From positions 20,113,452 to 20,177,451 of the forward strand of contig OX637294.1 of assembly GCA_951799445.1 (NCBI GenBank): a DNA stretch of 64,000 nt, written 5' to 3'. This document shows, piece by piece, positions 36,924 through 48,720 of the stretch. The stretch comes from Pseudisothecium myosuroides. Lineage: Eukaryota > Streptophyta > Bryopsida > Hypnales > Lembophyllaceae. A program made the translations under genes and the position numbers. The notes below the pieces were generated by a model. That model had not been told where the DNA came from and did no database searches. It saw nothing but the letters and a program-made list of their open reading frames with translations. Position 1 is the stretch's first letter, and each line of letters begins with the position of its first letter.

Positions 36924-38353
36924 ATGAAGCTCCTTGCAATTGCTGCTCTTGTTGTCCTCGTGATCTGTGCACGAGAGATCAAGCAATCCGAAGCTGCACC
37001 AGGTTGCTACAATGGCGCGTCGGCCTCTGTGCAGTTCACGCAGTATTGGATCCCCAAGGAAGGCTCCAAGGACGAAAACGACGATGGCGACGTGATTACT
37101 CTGTCTGGACCTAAAACCAAAAGAATCGTAAGAGACGACGGTGAGTTCACTAGAATTGTCACACTTGACAGGGAGACTACCTCTGGTTCCCGGATAATTA
37201 TTCCAGGTTTACGTACTGTGTTCCCATTAGGGAAGAGTTGTGCCATTGATTTTGACTGTTTGATTCGCTGCTTGTTGCTCTTGGCATATATTCCCCTGTT
37301 CCCAGTGCAAAATCACCTGGAAAGTTCTGGTCTTTTTGTAAGGGAAGCAAGGATGATCTTTCTGTGGTTTTACATGAGCTACTGTAGTTGAATAAATTTG
37401 ATTGCCTGCAGGTTCCCTGATTGAGACCACGGACGAGAACACGTACAGCAAATGTGTGGAAGAAGGAACCTGTCTTCTGCTCAACGGCGATGTCATCAAC
37501 CTCGCATTATCCGCAGAGACATTCCAGGTCAGTCTTGCAAATACTCGTCATCTTTCCCACCAGGCATGAGCAGGAGATTTATTAGTATATTTGAATATAT
37601 CTTGGCCATGGATTTCTGGATAAATGGTGGCTATGGATGAGCAGGAGATTTAGTTTTCCTGGATTCATGTGCCAATGAATCAAGGTCACGAGTTTGAGAA
37701 GCTGATTCGGTAGTCTCAATAGTAGTTAGGATTATAACATTATAACCCAAGATGCTTGTCTTTCTGAATTCCACTTCCAGAACTTGATTTTGAGAATATG
37801 CAACCAATGTGCTTCACTGCTAGCGCTAGTTTAGCAAGTATTAAATCTTTTAGCACTTCAGCTCACCTTCTCTTCAATTTTCTAGACTTAAGCACAGTCA
37901 CCATCTTCCCTCATCCAAATTTGCAATCAGCTTTCAGCGAATTGAACTAAGTGGCGATTATGAATGCGAATATCTTAAGTCTATAAATTTCGTCAATTAA
38001 AAGTAGTGATCCTGATCTTTCAATTGAATGTGTTTTCATTTCAGGTTCTAGACAAGAGCAAATTTCCTTATGGCCAAGGATCCTCCGGTGGGGCGTTGAA
38101 ACCCTTCGCGAGCGTGGCGGCCAACGACCTGGCCCAGGGCACGAAGTTGTTTGTGTCGGAGTTGAAGAATTGGAAGCTGCCGAATGGGCAGACGCACAAT
38201 GGATGCGTGCGAGTCGACGACAAGGGAGTCGGCTTCAGTTGCCACATTGACTGGTTTGTGGTGTCGTATGCCAACTACGATAAGTTGAGAAATCTTCCTG
38301 AGAAAGCTACTGTGCAAGTCAGCAACTGCCAGATTCTCACCTATGGAGCCTGA
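36924..38353 (+). CDS. secreted 3D-type (double-psi beta-barrel) protein, gene A
   Basis: Exons 36924-37140, 37412-37527 and 38045-38353 (phases 1 and 0), 213 residues. The signal peptide is residues 1-26 (MKLLAIAALVVLVICAREIK, with likely cleavage before APGC). The mature part has six cysteines and a QYWIPKEGS segment. The C-terminal exon has the three-aspartate pattern of the 3D domain: LKPFASVAANDLAQGTKLFV, VRVDDKG and HIDWFV. In bacteria this fold occurs in peptidoglycan lytic enzymes such as MltA and in spore/Rpf-like proteins; related folds in plants are barwin and expansin. Substrate here is unknown; a wall glycan is a reasonable guess. The ATG at 36924 is the first in-frame ATG and starts the signal peptide. 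Near-identical paralogue at 45493-46786. Confidence 0.8.
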
Positions 38354-38744
38354 ATTGAATTCTACCACAAATGGGGATCCATGGTTTAAGACCAGTTGAC
38401 ACTCCCGTGTATGAGTCTTAAGAAGTATCTTCAAACTAATAAAATTTACACGACAGGAACGTCGATCCTGCATGTGCGCATTGGTTGAATTGATGCAAAT
38501 GTTTTGGAAGCTTGGTGCAAGCCCTCTGCCGCAGAAACTGATTGTTGGCCACAAGGTTTTGCACATTCATACGATTGGACCTACAGTTGAACCTCTATTA
38601 TGGATAAGCTCAGTCATCTATTTAGTTCCGTTTTTGTTACTTTCTAGAAAACTGCGAAGGAGCCAGTTCAGTGTTTGACAGTCTATACTCTCACTAAGTT
38701 AGTGTTAAGTTTGTGCGAGTAATGATGTCCCCGAGCAAGATACT

Positions 38745-38822
38745 GTACAAGTCAGCAGGTGTCAGATTTTCAGCTATGGCGCCTGAGTTTTCACTACCAT
38801 AAATGGAGATCATGGTTTAAGA
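38745..38822 (+). repeat. tandem partial copy of the 3D gene's 3' end
   Basis: About 80 bp (CAAGTCAGCAGGTGTCAG .. CTATGGCGCCTGA .. ATGGTTTAAGAC) repeats the last codons, stop and start of the 3' UTR found at 38312-38390. The same extra copy is in arm 2 near 44990-45065, so it predates the inverted duplication. Confidence 0.75.
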
Positions 38823-39300
38823 CTGATACTCTGATTCTTGTAAGTGTCGGAAGAAGCGTTTTAAGTGACCAGATATTGTCCTTAACGTCAATTTCGTGAA
38901 AATGGCGCGCGGAGCCAGAAGAGCGGCGCGAAACAGACCGATTTGGGGAGCCGGAAACGATTGTTGGCCGAAAATCGTAACGAAGGGCTCCGAAATGGAG
39001 GCGACGTATGGCCATTTGCTCGGTCACTTGCATCTGAATGGCCATGTAATAAGCTATCATGGCTACGAGCTTGACACAGGTTCTCGGTCCACCTCCGATG
39101 GGCGACACCGAAAGAGTTGGGTCGTCTCACTCCGTTTCCTGCCTGGTGAGCGTCCAAGCCTGCAAAAACAACACTGTAATTAGAACCTTATCGGAAATCT
39201 TCTAGTTCAGGCAGCGCAGCCTGAAGTCACAATAAAATCAAGAGTTCTGATTCCCCCGCCGTCAGAAAACCAAGCACAGTCGAGAAGATTCACAGATTGT

Positions 39301-39984
39301 CACGGGCGCACTCACCGACGGTGTCGTCGATAGCGAAGTAGGGGAGCTCACTTCCCCCTCGCCATCGCCCGCAAGTCCGTCACCGTCCTAGGAGCTCACT
39401 CCGTCCGAGAGATTCAGTCGCCGCCTCTTGTATCCAGAGTTACATCCGCAATTTCTCCTCTGGCCCCGCTTGCACTCGCGCCTCGATGTCCGCACAGGGA
39501 CCACTGGACGAGCAAGTCGGCGGCGCCGACATCGTAGGCAACATGGGCTCAGGGAGTCCGAAGTCGAATCCAATGCAGCCAAACAATTTTATTATTTTAA
39601 TTAATTTATGGAGCGGCGTACATCGCCGCGGTCGCTCCTAAAGTAGTGTGACGAGCCTCCTGCGGAGGCTGTTTTGTCCCCCCGTTTTACCCCTTGGGAA
39701 AACGCTGAAACTTTTTATTTTTCACACATGATTTTTTTTGCAAAATCTGAATTCATATTTGCAATCAGAGGCTCCAAATTAGCGAGGAGAGATCTTGAAC
39801 ATACCCTAGAGACGGCACAATATAGGGGGTCTTTTTTTTTACATTCACCCCTGGCTTTACCTCCGCAATACCTCCGCAAGAGGCTCGTCGCACTACTTTA
39901 GGCTCAACCCATCGCCGCACGCAACTATACTCTACAAAATATCGGTACTTTGTACAAATGGGTGAATGGGTACAAACTTTGTAC
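39301..39984. other. spacer with no gene
   Basis: GC-richer stretch at 39300-39560 followed by AT-rich DNA. Just before the foldback, the words ACTTTGTACAAATGGGTGAATG occur twice (39951 and 39976 regions), a short tandem duplication. Confidence 0.45.
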
Positions 39985-39988
39985 AAAT

Positions 39989-41081
39989 GGGTGAATGCAC
40001 GAAACACTTAAAGCCTTTTGTCACACCCTAGTTTTAGATTTTTTTTGGGCTATAACTTCTGTGTTTTAGCTCCAAATGACTCAAAATTTATAGGCAAGCT
40101 ACTCATAACCATTATACACCTTTCCTAATTTTTTGGTAATTTTCAAAAATAATTTACTATTTTTAAACAGACCCGATAAATTCTCACAATGGGAGATTTA
40201 GGGGTTTTTTGCACTTTTTTTAATAAAAAAAAACTAATTTTGAGCTGAAATTTGGAGAGAATGATCTTCTAGTAGACTTATAGCTATAGTCCAAAGGATT
40301 TTTAAAAAGACTTAATTTTATGTGGTGTACAAGTCCACAAAGGGAGATCCTTTCTGCATTTTTTTCGAAAGGTATGAAACATTGTTTTGGTGCGTTTTTT
40401 GGTCAAAACCCATCACCAAAAAGTTTTCTCAAATGGAGAATTTTTAGATTTAAAAAAAAAAAAAAAAATCCTATTTTTTACAAATGAAAATGTCAAAAGT
40501 GGTATTTTCTTCACCGTTTTTTGGGTGAATTCTAAGTCCAAAATTATAGTGAAGAAAATACCACTTTTGACATTTTAATTTGTAAAAAATAGGATTTTTT
40601 TTTTTTTTAAAATCTAAAAATTCTTCATTTGAGAAAACTTTTTGGTGATTGGTTTTGACCAAAAATCGCACCAAAATAATGTTTCATACTTTTCGAAAAA
40701 AAAGTAGAAAGGAGCTCCCTTTGTGGACTTGTACACCACATAAAATTAAGTCTTTTTAAAAATCCTTTGGACTATAGCTATAAGTCTACTAGAAGACCAT
40801 TCTCTCCAAATTTCAGCTCAAAATTCATTTTTTTGGGTTAAAAAAAGTGCAAAACCCCCCTAAATCACCCATTGTGAGAATTTATCGGGGCTGTTTAAAA
40901 ATAGTAAATTATTTTTGAAAATTACCAAAAAATTAGGAAAGGTGTATAATGGTTATGAGTAGCTTGCCTATAAATTTTGAGTCATTTGGAGCTAAATACA
41001 GAAGTTATGGCAAAATAAAAAATAAAAAATTAGGATGTAACAAAATGCAACAAATAGTACAAGTATTTTGTGCATTCACCC
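39989..41081. mobile_element. 1.1-kb near-perfect foldback of the GGGTGA family
   Basis: The whole element is a palindrome with centre near 40535. Arms of about 520 bp begin GGGTGAATGCACGAAACAC and end GTGCATTCACCC. Paired inner words include TTGAGTCATTTGGAGCT with its complement and the poly-A/T flanked AAATCCTATTTTTTA. AAAT lies directly outside both ends (39985-39988 and 41082-41085). Related DNA at 55620 shows the uninterrupted site, AAACTTTGTATAAATGTTG. Two opposing open frames inside are a by-product of the palindrome. Confidence 0.85.
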
Positions 41082-41430
41082 AAATGTTGTCATCCGGCAA
41101 GCTCTGAATAAAGTTATAAAAAATTCCAAAAAGATCCCAGCTGTTGCGAATGACGAGGGGCTATCCCACAGGAGTCCCGCATGTTTTCTAAAACCGCCCC
41201 CTATCTTGCACAGGAAACCAGCGTCCGCCCTGCTCACTTGGCCTGCCACGGGAAAATGTCAAGTGGAATATCGCCATTTTAACGAAATTGATGTCCCTTC
41301 AGGAAGAACGATCCTGAATGCGCATATTGATGGAATGCAAAGTGTTGTTTTTCGTGTAAGCATCGGAAGAAGCGTTTTAATTGACCAGATATTTACTGTC
41401 CCTAACGTCAATTTCGTTAAAATGGCATAA
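41082..41430. repeat. dispersed repeat shared with 55630-55865
   Basis: ATGTTGTCATCCGGCAAGCT at 41084 and downstream words GATCCCAGCTGTT, CTGCCACGGGAAAATG, CGCCATTTTAACGAAATTG and AGGAAGAACGATCCTG recur in order at 55630-55865. Confidence 0.8.
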
Positions 41431-42106
41431 TTTCTTGAAAATGGTGCAGGGAGCCAGAAGAGCGGTGCGAAACGGCCCGATTTTGGGAGCTGGAATGGAG
41501 TGTTGGCTGGAAATCATAACGAAGGGCTCCGAAATGGAGGCAGCGTATGACCATTTGCTCGGTCACTTGCATATGAATGCATGGCCATGTACGAAACACA
41601 AGATGAAGCTGAAACGATTGAATGGAGTGTCCATCTCTATTTATTTCAGGCTGGAAAAATTGGCACAAGAAAAAAAGTCGAGGTGGTTTGTAGGTTCCAC
41701 CACGACGGTATCTTACACATTGTCATTAATTTTCAGTCATCACTACCGACCTCTAGTCGCCAACTCCATGCCACTTGCAAACATGTAAAATGGAAGGTTA
41801 GCAGTTCATTCCGTTTCGATCCGTTCAGAGTATCACATGGACCTAACAAATGTACAAAACTCAGACGGCTCTTTTCGTGGGCAAAGTTGAAATCACATGC
41901 ATGTGGACTCCATGAATTTGATCAGTCCACCCATGACAACTGGTAGCGGATGTGGATGTTGAATTGTGAAGGTCCGTAGCTGAATTCGCCAAAGACAATT
42001 TGGAGTCCCAATTTGTCCTGCTCAATTCGTCCCGGGATTTCCATTTGAATGGATTCAAGTGGTTGAGTTGGATGCAACTAGCAGATTGCAGACAGTGCAT
42101 CACAAT
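41431..42106. repeat. inner inverted repeat, left arm (pairs with 44050-44890)
   Basis: About 41431-41740 pairs with 44580-44890 in reverse complement; about 41930-42080 pairs with 44060-44240. The first 180 bp also repeat DNA of arm 1 at 38900-39030 in direct orientation. Confidence 0.7.
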
Positions 42107-42300
42107 ATGGGCAATTTCATTAAAATGGCGGTCTTCTGTGTGCCACTTTGACAGTGTGCCATTTTCACCATCTAGGACGGGTATAGATTTCAAAACGGGC
42201 GTTTTGAACCATCTAGGACAAGTATAGATTTAGAATGACCGTTCTGAACTATTTTCAAGCCATCTAAAAAGAATATAGCCATTTTAAAGAAATTGACCAT
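42107..42300. mobile_element. short MITE, relative of 2637-2946
   Basis: The ends are ATGGGCAATTTCATTAAAAT and, as complement of the right, ATGGTCAATTTCTTTAAAAT. The inside has repeated ATCTAGGAC and TATAGATTT words as in the copy at 2637. Confidence 0.7.
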
Positions 42301-42445
42301 CAATGCACAACCCGCTTCATGTACCTCAAAATATCATCAACGAGTTGGATGACATACTAGTACAATTTTGGAGGGCTCTAGATTTTGGAGGGCTCTAGAT
42401 TTTGGAGGTTGCAATTTACCTAATTTGCAAAATGGCTCCATAGGA

Positions 42446-42790
42446 GGGTGATTGTAAGAAACACTTGTACTATTTTTTGTCACAAGTCTCAGGCCTCTAT
42501 GTGATTTGATTTTGGGCATAACTTTTGTATTCTAACTCCAAATGATTCAGAATTCATAGGCAAGGTACTCTATTATATGCCTTGTCTAATTTTTTTTAGT
42601 ATCCAAAAATAGCCCCTAATTTTTGTCGCACTTGTCATTTTTATTTATTTTAATAAAGTAATACCCAAAGAAACAAATTTGGAACTGAAATTTGAAGGAG
42701 ATGGTCTTGTAGTAGAATTTTAGCTATTGTTCAAAGGATTTCTGAAAATAGTTAATTATATGCTACAAGGAAGTCTTTTTATTGGTTTTG
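42446..42790. mobile_element. GGGTGA family element, 3'-truncated copy
   Basis: Begins GGGTGATTGTAAGAAACACT, then follows the family order (TCTAACTCCAAATGATTCAG, GAACTGAAATTTG). The opposite terminus is missing. Confidence 0.65.
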
Positions 42791-43129
42791 GTGTAATTTA
42801 AAGACTCTTTTAAGCCAATTGGGCAGCATACGTCAACAATGCCAACAGGGCAAACCAGTCAATCTGCCCTGCCATAGGTTGGTTTATCTTAGCCGTTGAT
42901 GAAAGCTACTTCTTGTATTTGGGGGGGAGGGATCTAATCCCCCCTCTCATTTCATTTGGAGCCTTCTGCAAGGTCGGGGGCAATGCAACTGGAATCTGCC
43001 TCTGAAGTCATGTGCATACGACGTCCAACTCGTCTACGACACTCTTGAAGTATGAAGCAGGGTTGTGCATTTGTGACCTGCCATTGACATCTGATCTCAA
43101 CACACATCCTTCAGAATGGAAAGCCCTAG
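42791..43129. other. spacer, nothing recognised
   Basis: No coding or repeat signal supported. Confidence 0.35.
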
Positions 43130-45492
43130 ACAAATTGAGAGGCGGGGGCGGGGAACAATCCGTGAATCTTCTCGACTCTGCTTGATTTTCTGATGGAGGG
43201 TCAAAACTCTTGATTTTATTGTGATTTCAAACCGTGCGGCTTGAAGTGCCTTGAACTAGACGAGTTCCTAACGGTGTCCTAATTCCAGTGTTGTTTATGG
43301 AGACTCGGACGCTCACCAGGCGGGTTGCGGAGTGGGACAACCCAACTCTTTTGGCGGAGGTGGACCGAGAACCTCTGTCAAGCTCGTCGCCATGATAGCT
43401 TAGTTGTGTACATGATTCTTTTCGGTCTGCAATGTGTCTTCAGAAGTCTTCTTTCGTGTAATGGTCGGTGGTAGGTTCTAATTGGTCATGCCATTGTGGC
43501 TGCTGTACAACCATTCTCTGTAAATTCATTGGTTTTTTCTTGTCTCTATCTTGTAGGAATGGAACACTTTTTGTAATTGAAGACTGAAATTCGAACAAAC
43601 CGGATATTTATACTCGGACTTTGACATTAGAGATAAAAAGGACATTGACGGCAAATGATTTTTGAGATCACTTTGAGAGTGACCAACGGCTTGTTATAGG
43701 CATTGCATCACATTGTACTGTACATCCCCGACCTTGTACCTTGTGTCGATGAGATGGACACCAAAGGCACACAATTTTGACCCTACTCGGTTGACAAGTA
43801 CAGACCCTTGACCCTACGCCTGTTTCTTATCCGGAAACTTTCTCCAAAGTGGAGTTTGCCCTTCATAAAAGGGTTCAAATTTTTCTCGTTTTCCTTGGGG
43901 AAGGCTCTAATTTTTATCCCCCTTCCGGTGGAGTCATTTTGCAAGTTTCGATGCACTGCAACCTCCGGAATCCGGCTCCAGAATTGCGTGGGTATGTCAT
44001 CCACCACGTTGACCACCTTATGAGGTATGCAAGGTTGGGCATTGTGATGCATTGTCTGTGATCCACCAGTTGCATCCGACTCTAGCACCCAAATCCTTTC
44101 AAATAGAAAGTCTCGGACGAATTGCTCGAGACAAATTGGGACTCCGAATTGTCTTTGGCGAGTTCAGCAGCAAATTTTCGCAATTCAACACGGGTGCCTT
44201 GCGTCCAGCCATCCACATCCGCTACCAGTTGTCATGGGTGGGTTGATTGGATTTGTATCCCCTCTGGAGTCTTGGTGCATGTGATTTCAACTTTGACCGT
44301 CACGCCGGAAGGAGCTGTGTGGGCAATGTGTGAGTTTTGTGCATTTGTTAGGCCTGTCTGTATGATACATTGAATAGATTGGAATGAGTGTTGACCTTCT
44401 GGATTACGTGTTTGCAAGTGGCATATCGCTCCGTAGTCTTAACTCGCTTGCGTAGGACCCTATGTTTTCAACTTTGAAAATTCATACAATATTATCGGAG
44501 TGCCAGAAATTGGGAAACGACTTGGATTAGATTTCTCTCAAGAGTGCAAAATTTCTCATGAAAAGTTATAGTCATTCAAGCTATGAGATTGGAGGACTAG
44601 AATAAGTAGTGGTGACTGAAAGTTAATGACAATGTGTAGGATACCGTTGCGGTGGGTCCTGTAAACCACCTCGACTTTTTTCGTTGTGCCAATTTTTCCA
44701 GCCTGAACTTAATAAAGATGGACACTCCATTCAATCAATTCAACTTCATCTTGTGTTTCGTACTTGGCCATTCATATGCAAGTGACCAAGCAAATGGCTA
44801 TACGTCGCCTCCGTTTCGGAGCCCTTCGTTACGATTTCCGGCCAACACTCCTTCTGGCTCCCCGCGCCATTTTCAAGAAATTACGCCAGTTTCACGAAAT
44901 TGAAGTTAAGGACAATATCTGGTCAGACACTTAAAACGCTTCTTCCGACGCTTACAAGAATCAGAGTATCAGTCTCAAACAAAGATCCCCATTCGTGGTA
45001 GTGAAAACTCAGGCGCCATTGATAGCTGAAAACCTGACACCTGCTCACTTGCACAGTAGCTTGCTCGTGGAGATCATTACTCGCACAAACTTAACACTAG
45101 CGAGAGTATATTAGACTGTCAAACACTGAACTAGCTCCTTTGCAGTTTTCTAGAAACTGAGTTACAAAAACAGAACTAACATAGATGATTGAGCTTGTCC
45201 ATAATAGAGGTTCGACTGTAGCTCCAATCTTATGAATGTGCAAAACCGTGTGGACAACAATCAGTTTCTGCGACAGAGAGGTTGCACCAAACTTCCAAAA
45301 ACATTTGCTTCAATTCCACCAATACGCACATGCAGGATCGATGTTCCTGTCGTGTAATTTTTATTAGATTTAAGATACTTCTTAAGACTCATACACGGGA
45401 GTCAGTGTCAACTGGTGGAGTCAGTGTCACTGGTGGACTCATACACGGGAGTCAGTGTCAACCATGGATCCCCATTTGTGGTAGAATTCAAT

Positions 45493-46786
45493 TCAGGCTC
45501 CATAGCTGAGAACCTGGCAGTCGCTGACTTGCACAGTAGCTTGCTCAGGAAGACTACTCAACTTAGCCTCGTTGGCATACGACACCACAAACCAGTCAAT
45601 ATGGCAACTGAAGCCGATTCCCTTGTCGTCGACTCGCACGCATCCATTGTGCGTCTGCCCATTCGGCAGCCTCCAATTCTCCAACTCCGACACAAACAAG
45701 TTAGTGCCCTGGGCCAGGTCGTTGGCCGCCACGCTCACGAAGGGTTTCAACGCCCCACCGGAGGCTCCTTCGCCGTAGGGAAATTTGCTCTTGTCCAAAA
45801 CCTGAATGAAAACACGTGCAGTTGATCGGTTAGGAATACTGCTTTTAATTGACGAAATTAATCGACTTCAGATGTTCGCACCCATAATCGCCACTAAGTA
45901 GTGCAGTTCGCTGAAAGCTGATTGGAATTTGGATGAAGGAAGAAGGTGTGTGCTTAAGTCTAGGAAATTGAAGAGAAGGTGAGCTGAAGTGCTAAAAAGA
46001 TTTAAGACTTGGCTTAGTATATATATCAGCGTTTATCCAGAATCCATGGCCAAGATATATTCAAATACTAATATAATCAGAAACTATATTACAAACTATT
46101 CTATTCGAATTCTCCTGCTCATGCCTGGAGGGAAAGAGGACTTTCAGAGTATTTGCAAGGCTGACCTGGAATGTCTCTGGGGATGACGCGAGGTTGATGA
46201 GGTCGCCGTTGAGCAGAAGACAGGTTCCTTCTTCCACACATTTGCTGTACGTGTTCTCGTCCGTGGTCTCAATCAGGGAACCTGCAGGCAATCAAATTTA
46301 TTCAACTACAGTAGCTCATGTAAAATCACAGAAAAATCATCCTTGCTTCCCTTACAAAAAGACCAGAACTTTCCAGGTAATTTTGCAATGGAAACAGGGG
46401 AATATATGTTCGGGCAAAGCAGTAAGCAGCGAATCAAACAGCCAAAATCAAGGGCACAAATCTTTCCTGTTGGGAACACTGTACGTAAACCTGGAATAAC
46501 CACCCGGGAACCAGAGGTAGTCTCTCTGTGAGTGCAATTGAAGTGTAATAATTCCAAAGAACTCACCGACATCTGTTTCGATTCTTTTAGTTTTTGGTCC
46601 AGACAGAGTAATCACGTCGCCATCGTCGGTGACGTCCTTGGAGCCTTCCCTGGGGATCCAATACTGCGTGAACTGCACAGAGGCCGACGCGCCATTGTAG
46701 CAACCTGGTGCAGCTTCGGATTGCTTGACCTCTCGTGCACAGATCACAAGGACAACAACAGCAGCAATTGCAAGGAGCTTCATCAT
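45493..46786 (-). CDS. secreted 3D-type (double-psi beta-barrel) protein, gene B
   Basis: Mirror-image paralogue of gene A: exons 46786-46567, 46281-46166 and 45801-45493, with the same phases and exon 2 and 3 lengths. 214 residues from the first of two adjacent ATGs (46786; the second is 46783). It keeps the signal peptide, the QYWIPREGS segment, all six mature cysteines and the three-aspartate pattern (AANDLAQGT, VDDKG, HIDWFV). Exon 3 shows about 15 substitutions among 102 residues relative to gene A, mostly on charged surface-type positions. All splice sites are intact, so both copies look functional. Role inferred as for gene A: an extracellular protein, possibly wall-directed. Confidence 0.8.
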
Positions 46787-47109
46787 CACAATCTATCCAC
46801 CCGTGAACACTTATCACAGGTACAAAAAACACACTCTATCACTTGAATTTGAGGTTTTGCTAGTATCTAGAAGCAAGTCCTGCAATGACTGTAACGATCA
46901 CTCGGAAACTTGATTCAATTCAAAAATGAAAGCGCTGTGATCGATCTGCCTGCTAGCTTGGAAGAGCACTGGAGATCAGGTATTTGCTACCTGGATGTGG
47001 ATAGGAACATCCACATGTATCCAGTCCTCTGCAAAGCCCACTGCACAGTCAAGACTGGTCAAGAAAGCCTATTGCAAATTGTGCATGAAAGTTGTGATAA
47101 AAAGAACCA

Positions 47110-47119
47110 TTATATAGAG
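47110..47119 (-). promoter_or_regulatory. TATA box of 3D gene B
   Basis: Minus strand GCTCTATATAA, the counterpart of 36591-36601, about 325 bp before the start codon. Confidence 0.5.
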
Positions 47120-47825
47120 CACGGAAGTCTGTACATTGCTGCTTGTTTTCGCCGAATGTTCTTTGTCTGTTGCCTTGCAATGAATGAAATGAATGAAATT
47201 CATATACTTCAAAAATCCAAAAAAAATAGGCTGTACTCCTGCGGCAGGCTGACATCACAGCTTCGACCAGCTACGTTGGAGAATGTTTAATAGCCTCCTA
47301 CAGACACTTGGGACTTCTTTACAGACACTCGGGGCTTTCTTTGACCGGCTTCCCGTGGTTGGGTTTTCATTTAAGTTAGTTGGTACCGGTACTTGCTTTT
47401 CAAGTGGTATGAAAAGTCAAGCTTGTCGGATTCATTGTCAGAACTCAGAAGCCACATTGTACATGCACTTTATATTAGTTAATACATGTGAAAACAACTG
47501 TGTACTGAGTGATATCACTGTAGCCAAATTTAAGTGTAATATGGTATATCATATATGGTAGAGAAGATGAAAAAATGTGTCGGATTTGGGCTGCAGTCGG
47601 TTCATTCAACTCTACGATCTGGCCGACTCTCACTGGGAGACAACCAGAGTGACAGGCCAACTAGGTCCACAAGGTCAGAGACCAAATGGAGGCAAATAAC
47701 TTAAATCATGGATTAGGATTCTTATTTTCCACCCCAGTCGATTTTTATTACTGTGACAAACAAAATTGAGTATACATTTGAAACTTTCCATACCTTAAGT
47801 TAGGCAAGTTGTTTTGTTTTGTTTG

Positions 47826-48720
47826 TTACGGTGAGATCTCTGGAATCGTGTGTCCCAATCGCGTTCTTGGTACCGTCGGAAAGTCCTCAGGGGTGCACCA
47901 AAGTTCTGGGGAATGGAACTGGTGAACATTGAAGGACAAGTCCAACATTTGCAAGCTCTTCAAGTTTCCAAACCATGAAGGAATTGATCCTTCAATCTCA
48001 TTGTGGGAAATCAACAGGACACGAAGCTCAGATAGATGAGAGCCGTCCACTCGGGCAGGGAATCCCCCTGTAAATTTGTTTCGGCTGAAATCCACAAGCA
48101 CAAAGGCTAGAGTGGATGCTTCCAAAGGTAGCAGGAATAGCTTGTTGCCGGTAACAGAAAAATATTTCAAACTTGGCCACTTGGTGAAGTCCATTGGTAA
48201 AGATCCAGATAATTGTTTTGCCCTACCAGGAGTGTTTCCACTTTGAACACTGGATAAGACTTGATGAAGCAACAGCTTCGTCATTGAGCGTATTGTTTGA
48301 TTATAAATCCAAAGTCACTAGACTAGAAAAGTTGCCCAGAAACTTTGGAGCACCGTACCACCAAAGAAGCAATTGCTGGATAAGTCAAACAGTTTCAACG
48401 ATAAACACCCACCCAAATTAATCGTCAGGAACGGTACCATTCAATCCGTTTGCAGACAGGTCAAGCTCTTGAAGCTTGGTCAAGCTGTAAAGTGCCAGTA
48501 CTTAGGTACGTTTGTGAGAGCCACAGAGTGTCCAGGTGCTCCAAGCTCTGTCGGTATTCCTCCAGTGCACGAATTCATCGTAAGGCTCAGTTTGGTAAGG
48601 ATTGTCTGCATTCCTAAAGTAGGTGGAGTGCAATCAGTGAATCTGTTGGGATACCAACCAAGATCCAACCTGGTCCGAAGTGAAGTTATAAGCAAAGCGC
48701 CAGGCCAACTAACTGTTCAG
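47826..48720 (-). pseudogene. LRR receptor-like protein fragment (upstream)
   Basis: Minus-strand reading gives LRR text very close to the intact gene at 49539: SLKYFSVTGNKL, VDFSRNKFTGGFP and ISHNEIEGSIPSWFGNLKSL (47826-48190). Further LRR pieces (LTKLSLTMNSCTGGIPTELG) lie at 48480-48700. Frameshifts and stops separate the pieces, and no start, signal peptide or membrane segment is present. It corresponds to the C-terminal third of the LRR domain of the intact gene. Confidence 0.8.

Larger units (their letters stand above)
34555..39300 (+). repeat. inverted duplication, arm 1
   Basis: Matches, in reverse complement, DNA between about 43130 and 47690. Sample pairings: 34560-34820 with 47400-47690; 36353-38370 with 45480-47350 (including the 3D gene); 38380-38905 with 44880-45480; 39050-39300 with 43130-43400. 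The arm is interrupted by the element at 34858-36236, which is absent from arm 2. Confidence 0.85.
43130..47690 (-). repeat. inverted duplication, arm 2
   Basis: Reverse-complement partner of 34555-39300, carrying 3D gene B, the promoter, introns and the tandem 3' fragment. Collinearity is broken between about 43400 and 44050 (no partner recognised in arm 1). An extra local duplication of 'ACTCATACACGGGAGTCAGT' lies at 45390-45455. Confidence 0.8.

Noticed and set aside
36918..37391. Unspliced 157-aa version of 3D gene A
   Set aside because: The frame runs through intron 1. The donor at 37141 and acceptor before 37412 restore the conserved second exon, and gene B has the same borders.
40387..40674. 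Two opposing open frames with near-identical proteins (63 and 67 aa)
   Set aside because: They arise because the foldback reads the same on both strands. There is no codon bias or start context, and they end in the A/T loop.
47826..48284. 152-aa minus-strand LRR frame as a gene
   Set aside because: It is a fragment of the RLP family with no signal peptide, cap or membrane segment, and the surrounding LRR pieces are out of frame.
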